Source: PFJX01 sp044227325 (GTDB lineage: Bacteria; Pseudomonadota; Gammaproteobacteria; Burkholderiales; Thiobacillaceae). Taken from it: a stretch of 64,000 nt of DNA. Below are positions 1-7,395 of this stretch, one piece after another. The stretch's first letter is position 1. The number at the start of each line of letters is the position of its first letter. The notes below the pieces were generated by a model. It made no database searches. It had not been told where the DNA came from and saw only the letters and a program-made list of their open reading frames with translations. The position numbers and the translations under genes are program-made. The stretch covers positions 1 to 64,000 of the forward strand of contig JBGAFI010000006.1 in NCBI GenBank assembly GCA_044227325.1, read 5' to 3'.

Positions 1-1130
1 AAGGTGTGGCCCGCCGGGCAGATACAGCTTTGCTGGTCCGGGGCCAGGGTGAAGTCTTCGGGGGAGTAAAGCTTGGCTTTCTTGTCATGGGGACGTTTGT
101 CGTGCAGCGGGTCGGGCTTGGCCTGGTGGACGTCCTGGCCCCGGTAGCGTTCATCCCGTTTCCGGTAGCCGTTGTCGGGCAGATAGGCATCGATGCCGGC
201 TTCGGCCAAGTGTTGGAGATTGGCCTTGCTGTGATAGCCCGCATCCGCCGTGATGACGGTGTCCGGGGTGCGCTGGTCTTGGGTGGCTTTGATGACAGGG
301 ATCAGCAGTTCCTGTTCCGAGCCGGTCCCGTGGGCCTGGGCGTCCAGGACGATCTGGTGCTTGGCGTCCACCGTGGCCACCCCGGTATAGCCCTGGATCA
401 CCCCCTTGCTCGTGGCCATCTTGGCGGAGTCGTTGTCGGTCAGGTTGGACAGGCGCACTCCGCCGCGAGGTCCTTTGCGATCCTCGGGGTGGGCCTCCAG
501 CCAGTCGCGCAGTTGCTTCGCTTCCTGCTGGAGCCGGTCGAGCTTTTTGGCCTGGCGCTGGGCTTCGGGTTCCGTGGAGGTGGCATCCGTGTCCCGGTGT
601 TGGGCCAGCATCTTGCTGGCGGCCTTCTCCATCTTCTCCAACTGGCGCCGGTAGTCGGCGCGGGTGCCGCTCTTGGCCTTGCTGGCGTTGCTGGGCAGTT
701 TGACGCCGTCGATGGCGAACATCTCGCGGCCGATGAGACCTTGCCGATCACAGACCACCAGGACTTGGGCGAACAGTTTGGCGGCGAGGTCGCCCAGTTC
801 CGAGACAAACCTCGCCAGGGTGGTGAAGTTGGGCTGGCTGTCGCCTGAGACGGCGATGAAGACGACGTTCTCGCGACAGGCGGCTTCGATCTTGCGACTG
901 GAGACGATGCCCCGGCTGTAGGCGAGGAGGATGAGCTTTAACAACACGGCGGGGTGGTAGGCGGGGGCGCCTTCGGTGTCGTTCTTGTAGCGGGCGTGGA
1001 AGGCGGAAAGGTCCAGCTCGTGGTCCACCAGCTGGCACAGGGCGTATTCGAAACTGCCGGGCTGCACCTGTTTGTCGAAGTCCACCGGCAGGAGCTTCAG
1101 GCCCTGGTGGATGGGTTTGAAGCGGGGCAT
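1..1130 (-). CDS. IS1182-family transposase, C-terminus outside window
   Basis: DDE transposase of an IS1182-type insertion sequence. Reading leftward from the ATG at 1130 there are 376 codons without a stop up to the window edge, so the protein is partial. Residues about 55-110 (HPAVLLKLILLAYSRGIVSSR and following) are the N-terminal DUF772-type region of IS5/IS1182 transposases. The first catalytic Asp is probably in FAIDGVKLPSNAS (D141) and the second in ITADAGYHS (D296); the Glu must lie beyond the edge. A Cys pair (SCICPAG, residues 369-373) fits the Cys-containing C-terminal part of the family. A GGGAGG ribosome site lies 7 bases before the start. The outer end of the element should lie between 1131 and about 1166, directly after the stop of the integron cassette gene. 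I could not define its terminal repeat because the other end is not in the window. Confidence 0.88.
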   Translation of the reverse strand, partial: MPRFKPIHQGLKLLPVDFDKQVQPGSFEYALCQLVDHELDLSAFHARYKNDTEGAPAYHPAVLLKLILLAYSRGIVSSRKIEAACRENVVFIAVSGDSQPNFTTLARFVSELGDLAAKLFAQVLVVCDRQGLIGREMFAIDGVKLPSNASKAKSGTRADYRRQLEKMEKAASKMLAQHRDTDATSTEPEAQRQAKKLDRLQQEAKQLRDWLEAHPEDRKGPRGGVRLSNLTDNDSAKMATSKGVIQGYTGVATVDAKHQIVLDAQAHGTGSEQELLIPVIKATQDQRTPDTVITADAGYHSKANLQHLAEAGIDAYLPDNGYRKRDERYRGQDVHQAKPDPLHDKRPHDKKAKLYSPEDFTLAPDQQSCICPAGHT

Positions 1131-1166
1131 TCGCGAACCTCCCAGGACGCAATTCCGTTCTAAGAA

Positions 1167-1622
1167 TTATGCCAGCGCCGAGGCGCCGGATTTGCCGCGT
1201 TTTGGGGGTTTTTCTACAGCGTCAACGTTAATGCCACATTCGGCGTTGAGGAGAAAGTTCACGCGATCAACGTTTGCCTTGATCCAGGCGCCTGCGTCCG
1301 ACTCCGTGATGCCGGATAGCCCGAGCTTTCCATGGCCGGCAACGAGGGACTTCGCCAGATTGCTGTTTGAACTGGCTGGGTTGTAGTGCTGGCTAGTGAA
1401 GCGGGCCTGACTCTTTGGGCCGACTTTCCCGACTTTCAGGCAGCGGCCATTCCAGACGAAAACGTAAACAGCCATCTTGCCACTTGGGAGCACGGACGGC
1501 GGCCTGTGTGGGGCGGCCAAAGTCTCAAATGAAACGGCGGCAGGAGGTAAGGCGACGCCGGCAAGGGCGACAACCTTTCGGAAGTCGTTGAGCAGAGCGG
1601 GAAGATCACCGAGCGATTTCAT
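1167..1622 (-). CDS. GIY-YIG-like cassette protein (151 aa)
   Basis: Small protein of unknown function carried as the second cassette of a degraded integron. Residues about 50-75 read VYVFVWNGRCLKVGKV followed by a RFTSQHY segment, which resembles the GIY and YIG strands and the following Arg helix of GIY-YIG nuclease-like domains. No catalytic activity can be assured from this. The ATG lies 4 bases beyond the R' core of an attC-like site (GTTCGGC read leftward, 1632 to 1626), as expected for a cassette ORF that begins close to the recombination point. The stop at 1167 is about 37 bases from the transposase start, so the cassette's own attC is missing or was destroyed by the IS. The C-terminal residues (KPPKRGKSGASALA) may be natural or altered by the insertion. 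Confidence 0.6.
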   Translation of the reverse strand: MKSLGDLPALLNDFRKVVALAGVALPPAAVSFETLAAPHRPPSVLPSGKMAVYVFVWNGRCLKVGKVGPKSQARFTSQHYNPASSNSNLAKSLVAGHGKLGLSGITESDAGAWIKANVDRVNFLLNAECGINVDAVEKPPKRGKSGASALA

Positions 1623-1625
1623 GGG

Positions 1626-1706
1626 GCCGAACGTTTAGCTTGAGGGGCTGGCCGGAAGCTGGCGAAGCCAGCTTTTGGACAGTCCCGCTCGAAGCGCTTG
1701 TTAGGG
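1626..1706 (-). other. Integron attC-like recombination site
   Basis: Imperfect palindrome of 81 bp with the architecture of an attC (59-base element). Read leftward, the outer boxes are CCCTAAC (R'', 1706-1700) and GTTCGGC (R', 1632-1626); each departs from RYYYAAC/GTTRRRY at one position. Inside, GCTTGAG on the left pairs with CTCGAAGC on the right, leaving an unpaired G. GGG pairs with CCC and CTG with CAG, leaving an unpaired T and another G. The centre is a strong AAGCTGGC-GAA-GCCAGCTT hairpin. Unpaired G and T bases on one arm are known from attC sites and are located in L'' of the bottom strand. That orientation makes the following cassette the leftward GIY-YIG ORF. Functionality is not shown. 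Confidence 0.72.
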
Positions 1707-1719
1707 TGTAGTTCGCTAT

Positions 1720-1915
1720 TCATGTGCTTAGCAACATGAGAATAAGAAAAGAAGCGAGAGCACCCGAGAAATACCACCCGAACCTCACACGATGATAGTT
1801 GCCCTTCTCGTCATATAAGGATGCTGAAAGCAGACTGGTGGTATATCGACATAGCGGTCGTGGTGAACGTAGCTACCACAATGGCAATTTCGATTGTTTG
1901 TTGAATGGTTGGCAT
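1720..1915 (-). pseudogene. Broken small membrane ORF of integron cassette 1
   Basis: The first cassette lies between the core site at 1932-1938 and the attC at 1626-1706. Its leftward ATG at 1915 opens MPTIQQTIEIAIVVATFTTT, a hydrophobic start, but this frame stops at 1811 after 34 codons. In another frame the sequence continues as a second plausible coding piece, containing YDEKGNYHRVRFGWYFSG and then a hydrophobic ALASFLILMLL tail. That piece ends at a TGA at 1720-1722, just before R''. The distance from ATG to the second stop is one base off a multiple of three. The simplest reading is a two-helix membrane protein of about 64 aa disrupted by a one-base indel. Its function is unknown, and two unrelated short ORFs cannot be excluded. 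Confidence 0.45.
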
Positions 1916-1931
1916 GGTCAGCCCAATCTCA

Positions 1932-1938
1932 CCCTAAC
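1932..1938 (-). other. attI-type core site (GTTAGGG)
   Basis: GTTAGGG read leftward, lying between the divergent intI remnant and cassette 1 and 17 bases before the cassette ORF start. This is where the simple site of attI should be in an integron whose intI is transcribed away from the cassettes. It matches the R'' box of the cassette's attC (CCCTAAC on the same strand). The full attI cannot be delimited. Confidence 0.5.
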
Positions 1939-1941
1939 GTG

Positions 1942-1965
1942 ATGTGCACACCAAATGGTGTACAT
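1942..1965. repeat. Inverted repeat between attI core and intI
   Basis: ACACCA and TGGTGT are separated by AA (1948-1961), with imperfect flanking ATGT/ACAT arms. It lies in the region where the divergent intI and cassette promoters should sit. It could be an operator or part of attI; it does not look like a LexA box. Confidence 0.4.
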
Positions 1966-2019
1966 ACTGGGCCGCTTTTGGGGATGATTCGCAAAATAAA
2001 TCAAAGGGATGGGTGCGAC

Positions 2020-2299
2020 ATGCCAGATTATCCACCGCCATTGCGCTCTGAGCCTCCACTAAAATTATTGGACCAAGTTCGTGACCGTGTTCGCCGCATG
2101 GGTGACGCAAAGCGTACCGAGCAGTCTTATTCGCGTTGGATTAAACGCTTCATTATTTTCCACGGCAAGCGTCATCCGGCGGAGATGGGCAAGGTGGAGG
2201 ATGGGTCGATTCAACTCGTCTGGCGGTGGTGGGCAACGTGCCGGCATCCACACAGAGTCTCGCCTTGTCCGCGATTCCTGTAACTTATCGCGAAGTGCC
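2020..2299 (+). pseudogene. intI: Integron integrase remnant, N-terminal domain only
   Basis: The frame from the ATG at 2020 gives KLLDQVRDRVRRM, then RTEQSYSRWIKRF and FHGKRHPAEMG, which is the characteristic N-terminal SAM-like DNA-binding domain of IntI tyrosine recombinases. After about residue 65 the match moves to another frame (around 2195-2225), where GNVPASTQSLALSAI and then TYREV continue the family sequence. The similarity ends near 2299, well before the core catalytic domain: the RHRY residues and the IntI-specific insertion are absent. The neighbouring exonuclease gene ends at 2353. The gene is therefore both frame-shifted and truncated and cannot encode an active integrase. It is divergent from the cassettes, the normal integron arrangement. 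Confidence 0.82.
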
Positions 2300-2352
2300 G
2301 CCACACGTTTGTCTGTCCCGCTGCCCGCGACGATTCGGGTGCATTCTCCCGT

Positions 2353-3759
2353 TCAGAAAACTCGCACCCCAACCTTTCCCTTCCCCAACTGCCCCTTCAA
2401 CAGCGTGTACACATCCATGTCGAAGCGCACCGTTCCCGCCTGTTCCAGCAGTTCGTGGACCTCCGCCTCGCTCTTCGCCGTGCCCAGGTAGCGCCAGCCG
2501 TCCACCAGGTGCACTTCCTCCACACCCAGGAACTCGTCCCGTTCCACCAGGCCGATGGGGCCGGGGTAGGGCCAGGCTTTCAGCTTGAGTTTCGCCAGGG
2601 CGGCCATGAGGCGGGCGCTGTGCTGGCCCGGGGTTTCCTTGTCGACGCAGGCGCCCCGGCATTTGCCGACCTGGTGGGCGAAGCAGGGGCGGCCGGGTTT
2701 CGCGGCTTTCTCCAGGCCGAGGACGATGGGGCAGAGCGCGTGGGCTTCGGCGAGCTTGCGCAGGGTGTTGGTGGCGACGCGTTTGTTGGCGAACAGGCCG
2801 AACTGGTCGCCGGCGCGGCCGAAGTCCGGGTCTTCGCCGTGGATCAGGCGGGGGCGGAAGTCGCCCGGCGCCACTTCTTCCAGGGTCCAGGCGCACAGGT
2901 CGGCGGGCTTGCGCAGGCGGCGGTTGTGCATGGGCTGGCCTTCCTTCACCAGCTTCGATTCCAGCAGCAGGGCGCCCAGTTCGCCGACGGTTTCGCGCCA
3001 GTCGATGCGGCGGGTTTCCTGGGCGAGCCGCATTTCCTTGTTTTCCCGCGTGTCGGCGGCGAAGTGGGCGAGCACGCGCTTGCGTAAATTGATGGCCTTG
3101 CCCACGTAGAGCAGGACGTCGTTCTCGCCGTACAGCAGGTAGACGCCGGGGGTTTCCGGCAGGTCGTCGAGCAGGGCCGGGTCCAGGTGGGGCGGCAGGC
3201 TGGGGCGCTTGAGCTGGTGGGCGACGGCTTCCTCCACGGCGGCCGCGCCCTTGTCGCGCCGGACCAGGCGCCAGAACTGCCAGATCAGGTCGGCGTCGCC
3301 CAGGGCGCGGTGGCGATGTTCCGGATTCTCCAGGGCGAGTCCGTGGCGGGCGATGAGGCTGTCCAGGCTGTGTTTGAAATGTTCCGGGTAGAGCTTGCGC
3401 GACAGGCGCACGGTGCACAGCACGTCGCCGCGGAAACGCCGGCCCAGGCGCTGGAATTCGTTCTTGACGAAGCCGTAGTCGAAGCGGGCGTTGTGGGCGA
3501 CGAACAGGCGGCCGTGCAGGCGCTCGGCGAGTTCGTCCGCGACCTGGGCGAAGGTGGGCGCGCCGGCCACCATGGCGTTGCTGATGCCGGTGAGCTGGGT
3601 GATGAACTGGGGGATGGCCCGTTCCGGGTTGACCAGGGTGCTCCAGGTGCTGACTTGGTCGCCGTCCACTTCCACCACGCCGATTTCGGTGATGCGGTCC
3701 AGCACCGGGTTGGTGCCGGTGGTTTCCAGGTCGATGAAGGCGAGACGCTCGGGGATCAT
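2353..3759 (-). CDS. DEDDh 3'-5' exonuclease fused to GIY-YIG (UvrC/Cho-like) nuclease domain
   Basis: Fusion of 468 aa. Residues 1-165 form a DnaQ/epsilon-type exonuclease with all five DEDDh residues visible: D10 and E12 in FIDLETTG, D94 in NARFDYGF, H150 and D155 in HRALGDA. Residues about 200-280 form a GIY-YIG domain (GVYLL at 205-209, YVGKAINLRKRV from 219) like the N-terminal half of UvrC and the Cho endonuclease. A Cys-containing segment (PCFAHQVGKCRGAC, about 365-378) follows. DnaQ-Cho type fusions are a known family presumed to act in DNA repair; the substrate is inferred. The gene stands alone between the integron remnant and the urea cluster. Confidence 0.85.
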   Translation of the reverse strand: MIPERLAFIDLETTGTNPVLDRITEIGVVEVDGDQVSTWSTLVNPERAIPQFITQLTGISNAMVAGAPTFAQVADELAERLHGRLFVAHNARFDYGFVKNEFQRLGRRFRGDVLCTVRLSRKLYPEHFKHSLDSLIARHGLALENPEHRHRALGDADLIWQFWRLVRRDKGAAAVEEAVAHQLKRPSLPPHLDPALLDDLPETPGVYLLYGENDVLLYVGKAINLRKRVLAHFAADTRENKEMRLAQETRRIDWRETVGELGALLLESKLVKEGQPMHNRRLRKPADLCAWTLEEVAPGDFRPRLIHGEDPDFGRAGDQFGLFANKRVATNTLRKLAEAHALCPIVLGLEKAAKPGRPCFAHQVGKCRGACVDKETPGQHSARLMAALAKLKLKAWPYPGPIGLVERDEFLGVEEVHLVDGWRYLGTAKSEAEVHELLEQAGTVRFDMDVYTLLKGQLGKGKVGVRVF

Positions 3760-4428
3760 GGTGGGGTTTCCCGCGCGCGGGCAAAGGTGGGGGTCGGCGG
3801 GATGGACATCGGCGGATTATAGGGAGGCGGGCGAGGGAGGCGCGCCGGAGAAACGCATTCCGATCTGGCGACGTTTCTTCAAGTGGTTTCGCAGAAGTGG
3901 GGATGAAGCGGTTAATCCGACAGGAGGTTTCCGGGTTGTCCACCAGACCTGTGGATAAGTGTGTTGAAAACTCCTTACAAAACTGTAAAAAACGGTTAAG
4001 AAACGAGGGTTTAGAGCCGGGGCTCAAATTTTACGCAGTCAATTTAGTCCAACAAAACAACAGGTTAGAGAACGTTATTGGGGGTTTTGTCCTAACCCCC
4101 GGGGAAGGGGATGTCAAGCGCCCCAGTGTGAATAAGTAGGGTATTTTTGCTGCTCCGCAGCAGGCGTGGAGCGCCTGATTTTCCTGGGCGCGCCATCGCA
4201 GCCGGGTCGGGCGCGCGGGGTCGCCTTGATCGGGATGCCGCCCCCGCGGTGTGAGGGGGACGGCGGCCGGCATGGCTTGAGTATGACTTGGTGTCGGGAG
4301 TCCCTTCCCCGAATACCCGACTTGGCGACTACGCAATCTGACGTATACCGTCCGGCGCGCCGGCTCCGTAATCTGGCCCCGACTGGAATCCAAGCCCGGT
4401 CCGACCCGATCACCCACAGGAGCCCTCC
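3760..4428. other. Long intergenic region upstream of urtA
   Basis: This 669-bp gap has no convincing gene. The part from about 3945 to 4080 is clearly more AT-rich than its surroundings and carries a perfect DnaA box (see separate entry). GGGGGTT and AACCCCC form a hairpin at 4080-4100, and CTGCT/AGCAG another at 4150-4163. C/G-rich palindromic sequence occurs near 4224-4262. I searched the last 170 bases for a sigma-54 promoter and for a guanidine-type leader and found neither. Confidence 0.5.
3950..3958 (-). promoter_or_regulatory. DnaA box
   Basis: TGTGGATAA is a perfect reverse complement of the TTATCCACA consensus. A second, weaker box in inverted orientation (TTGTCCACC, two mismatches) lies at 3936-3944, and AT-rich sequence follows. 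There is no dnaA or rpmH nearby, so this is not an obvious oriC. Confidence 0.45.
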
Positions 4429-5697
4429 ATGCAACGACGCAACTTCATCAAGGCCGCCACGCTGACCGTGGCTCTGGCCGCGGCCGGCCTGACCAGCCTG
4501 TCCGCCCTGGCCGCCGACACCATCAAGGTCGGCATCCTGCACTCCCTGTCCGGCACCATGGCCATCTCCGAGACGGCGCTGAAGGAAACCGCGCTGATGA
4601 CCATCGACGAGATCAACAAGTCCGGCGGCGTCATGGGCAAGAAACTCGAAGCCGTGGTGGTGGACCCCGCCTCCAACTGGCCCCTGTTCGCCGAAAAGTC
4701 GCGTCAGCTCCTGTCCAAGGACAAGGTGGACGTGGTGTTCGGCTGCTGGACCTCGGTGTCCCGCAAGTCCGTGCTGCCGGTGTTCAAGGAGCTGAACGGC
4801 CTCCTGTTCTACCCGGTGCAGTACGAGGGCGAGGAACTGGAGAAGAACGTGTTCTACACCGGCGCCGCGCCGAACCAGCAGGCCATCCCCGCCGTCGAGT
4901 ACCTGATGAGCAAGGACGGCGGCTCCGCCAAGCGCTGGGTGCTGCTGGGCACCGATTACGTCTATCCGCGCACCACCAACAAGATCCTGCGCGCCTTCCT
5001 GCACAGCAAGGGCGTGAAGGACGCGGACATCATGGAGGAGTACACCCCGTTCGGGCATAGCGACTACCAGACCATCATCGCCAAGATCAAGAAGTTCGCC
5101 GGCGAGGGCAAGAAGACCGCCGTGGTGTCCACCATCAACGGCGATTCCAACGTGCCCTTCTACAAGGAACTGGGTAACGCCGGCATCAAGGCCACGGATA
5201 TCCCGGTGGTGGCCTTCTCCGTGGGCGAGGAGGAATTGCGCGGCGTCGACACCAAGCCTCTGGTGGGCCAGCTCGCCGCCTGGAACTACTTCGAGTCCAT
5301 CAAGAACCCCACCAACAGCAAGTTCATCAAGATGTACAAGGACTGGGCCAAGAAGCAGAAACTGCCCAACGCCAACACGGTGGTCACCAACGACCCGATG
5401 GAAGCCACCTACATCGGCATCCACATGTGGAAGCAGGCCGTCGAGAAGGCCAAGTCCACCGACGTGGACAAGGTCATCGCCGCCATGGGCGGGCAGAGCT
5501 TCAAGGCGCCTTCCGGCTTTGTCGTGAAGATGGACGAGAAGAACCACCACCTGCACAAGCCCGTGTTCATCGGCGAGGTGAAGGCGGACGGCCAGTTCAA
5601 CGTGGTGTGGAAGACCAAGGGTCCGATCCGCGCCGAGCCGTGGAGCCCGTACATCCCCGGCAACGACAAGAAGAAGGACGTGCCCGACGGCATGTAA
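4429..5697 (+). CDS. urtA: Urea ABC transporter, substrate-binding protein
   Basis: Periplasmic urea receptor of the UrtABCDE branched-chain-amino-acid-type ABC transporter (422 aa, normal length). The N-terminus MQRRNFIKAATLTVALAAAG carries a twin-arginine type motif (RRNFIK) followed by a hydrophobic stretch and an ALA cleavage site. The start of the mature protein, DTIKVGILHSLSGTMAISE, is typical of UrtA. Later segments such as GCWTSVSRKSVLPVFKE and LFYPVQYEGEE distinguish UrtA from amide- or leucine-binding relatives. It is the first gene of a colinear urea uptake and urease cluster. An ACAGGAGCC ribosome site precedes the ATG. Confidence 0.95.
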   Translation: MQRRNFIKAATLTVALAAAGLTSLSALAADTIKVGILHSLSGTMAISETALKETALMTIDEINKSGGVMGKKLEAVVVDPASNWPLFAEKSRQLLSKDKVDVVFGCWTSVSRKSVLPVFKELNGLLFYPVQYEGEELEKNVFYTGAAPNQQAIPAVEYLMSKDGGSAKRWVLLGTDYVYPRTTNKILRAFLHSKGVKDADIMEEYTPFGHSDYQTIIAKIKKFAGEGKKTAVVSTINGDSNVPFYKELGNAGIKATDIPVVAFSVGEEELRGVDTKPLVGQLAAWNYFESIKNPTNSKFIKMYKDWAKKQKLPNANTVVTNDPMEATYIGIHMWKQAVEKAKSTDVDKVIAAMGGQSFKAPSGFVVKMDEKNHHLHKPVFIGEVKADGQFNVVWKTKGPIRAEPWSPYIPGNDKKKDVPDGM

Positions 5698-5808
5698 GCC
5701 AGGTTTTGGCGCCCCGCGAGGGGCGTCATTCCAGCGGGGTTCTCGCCCCTCTCCCGCCAGCGGATGAGGGGTTGCGGAAGACCCCGCCGGAATGACCGAC
5801 CGCACATC

Positions 5809-7395
5809 ATGAAAAAGCTACTGCTCACCTTCCTCCTCTGGCTTCCGGCCCTCTCCGCCCTCGCCGCCCTCGATCCGGACGTGGTCAAGCAGCTCGCCGC
5901 CGAGGATTCCGACGCCAAGATCGCCGCGATCCAGCAACTGGGCGCGAGCGGCGACCGGGACGCGGTGAAGGTGCTCAAGGCCTTGACCGACGACGCCCTG
6001 TTCACGACGCCGGACGGGCGCGTGTTCCTGATGCCGGAAGACAAGGCCATCGACGCCGCGACCGGCGCGGAGATCGGCCCGGAACCGGAGGAATACGAAT
6101 CCATCACCATCAACAACCGCATCCGCGCCGAACTGGCCAACGCCCTCGCCGGGCTGCGCCTGATGAATCCGGACAAGTCCGTGCGCCTGACCGCCGCGCG
6201 GGAGTTGCAGACCAACGCCGGCATCGAGCTGGCACCCATCCTGGCGCAGGCGTTTGCCAAGGAAAGCGACGGCGAGATCAAGAAACTGCTCAAGTTCGCC
6301 CTGGCCCAGGCCAACCTCGCCAGCCCGGACGCGGCCCAGCGCCTGGCGGCGGTGGAGGCGCTGGCGGAAAGCGCCAGCCCCAATACCAAGAGCCTGCTGA
6401 TGCCGCTGACCGAGGCCGCGAACGAGCCGGACGCGAAGGTGCGCGAGGCGGCCCAGCACTCGGTGAAGCTGATCGAATCCCACCTGGCCGTGGGCGAGCT
6501 GCTGGGCCAGGTCTTCACCGGCCTGTCCCTGGGCAGCATCCTGCTGCTCGCGGCCCTGGGCCTGGCCATCACCTACGGCGTCATGGGCGTCATCAACATG
6601 GCCCACGGCGAACTGCTCATGGTGGGCGCCTACGCCACCTATTTCATGCAGACCCTGTTCCGCGCCTACCTGCCGGATTACGCCGACTGGTATGTGCTGG
6701 CGGCGATTCCCGCGGCCTTCCTCGCCGCCTCCCTGGTGGGCATGGCGCTGGAGCGCGCGGTGATCCGCCGCCTCTACGGCCGTCCCCTGGAAACCCTGCT
6801 GGCCACCTGGGGCCTGTCCCTGATCCTGATCCAGGCGGCGCGCGTGCTGTTCGGCGCCCAGAACGTGGAAGTGGGCAACCCGGCCTGGATGTCCGGCGGC
6901 GTCGAAGTCATGGCCGGCCTGGTGCTGCCCTGGAACCGCATCGTCATCATCGGCTTCACCCTGTTCGTGCTGGCCCTCATGTGGGCGCTGATGCAGAAGA
7001 CCCGCCTCGGCCTGTTCGTGCGCGCCGTCACCCAGAACCGGCCCATGGCCGGCTGCGTCGGCGTGCCCACCGGACGCATCGACACCCTGGCCTTCGGCCT
7101 GGGCGCCGGCATCGCCGGCCTGGGCGGCGTGGCCCTGTCCCAGATCGCCAACGTCGGCCCGGACATGGGCCAGGGCTACATCGTCGATTCCTTCATGGTG
7201 GTGGTGCTGGGCGGCGTCGGCCAGCTCGCCGGCGCGGTCTGGGCCGCCCTCGGCCTGGGCGTGGTGACCAAGTTCCTGGAAGGCTGGGCCGGCGCGGTCA
7301 TCGCCAAGATCGTGGTGCTGGTGATCATCATCATCTTCATCCAGAAACGGCCCCAGGGCTTGTTCGCCCTCAAGGGCCGCTTCGTGGAGAACTGA
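5809..7395 (+). CDS. urtB: Urea ABC transporter, permease UrtB
   Basis: Inner-membrane permease of 528 aa. The ATG at 5809 is preferred because it opens a signal-peptide-like segment (MKKLLLTFLLWLPALSALAA). An in-frame ATG at 5764 would add 15 polar residues from intergenic sequence. Residues about 25-230 form the helical-repeat (HEAT-like) domain found only in UrtB-type permeases, with many LA-x-A and D-A-K units. From about 240 on, the LivH-like permease domain has the usual helices, including a GVMGVINMAHGELLMVG segment. The 3' end is partly duplicated 240 bases downstream (see findings). Confidence 0.93.
   Translation: MKKLLLTFLLWLPALSALAALDPDVVKQLAAEDSDAKIAAIQQLGASGDRDAVKVLKALTDDALFTTPDGRVFLMPEDKAIDAATGAEIGPEPEEYESITINNRIRAELANALAGLRLMNPDKSVRLTAARELQTNAGIELAPILAQAFAKESDGEIKKLLKFALAQANLASPDAAQRLAAVEALAESASPNTKSLLMPLTEAANEPDAKVREAAQHSVKLIESHLAVGELLGQVFTGLSLGSILLLAALGLAITYGVMGVINMAHGELLMVGAYATYFMQTLFRAYLPDYADWYVLAAIPAAFLAASLVGMALERAVIRRLYGRPLETLLATWGLSLILIQAARVLFGAQNVEVGNPAWMSGGVEVMAGLVLPWNRIVIIGFTLFVLALMWALMQKTRLGLFVRAVTQNRPMAGCVGVPTGRIDTLAFGLGAGIAGLGGVALSQIANVGPDMGQGYIVDSFMVVVLGGVGQLAGAVWAALGLGVVTKFLEGWAGAVIAKIVVLVIIIIFIQKRPQGLFALKGRFVEN

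Noticed and set aside
6..848. Long rightward open frame of 280 codons at the left edge
   Set aside because: It is the mirror of the leftward IS1182 transposase, which has clear family motifs; the rightward product is G/V-rich without similarity.
3930..3990. oriC of the chromosome
   Set aside because: Only one perfect DnaA box and no dnaA, rpmH or gyrB neighbours, so kept only as a weak observation.
2285..4027. 580-codon leftward frame over the exonuclease gene
   Set aside because: Shadow frame; its translation is P/R/G-rich, and the overlapping frame has all DEDDh and GIY-YIG residues.
4262..4428. Possible sigma-54 promoter or guanidine-type riboswitch before urtA
   Set aside because: No GG-N10-GC element with supporting bases and no recognisable riboswitch core was found.
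4114..5805. 563-codon leftward frame opposite urtA
   Set aside because: H/G/L-rich antisense shadow typical of high-GC genes; urtA is unambiguous.
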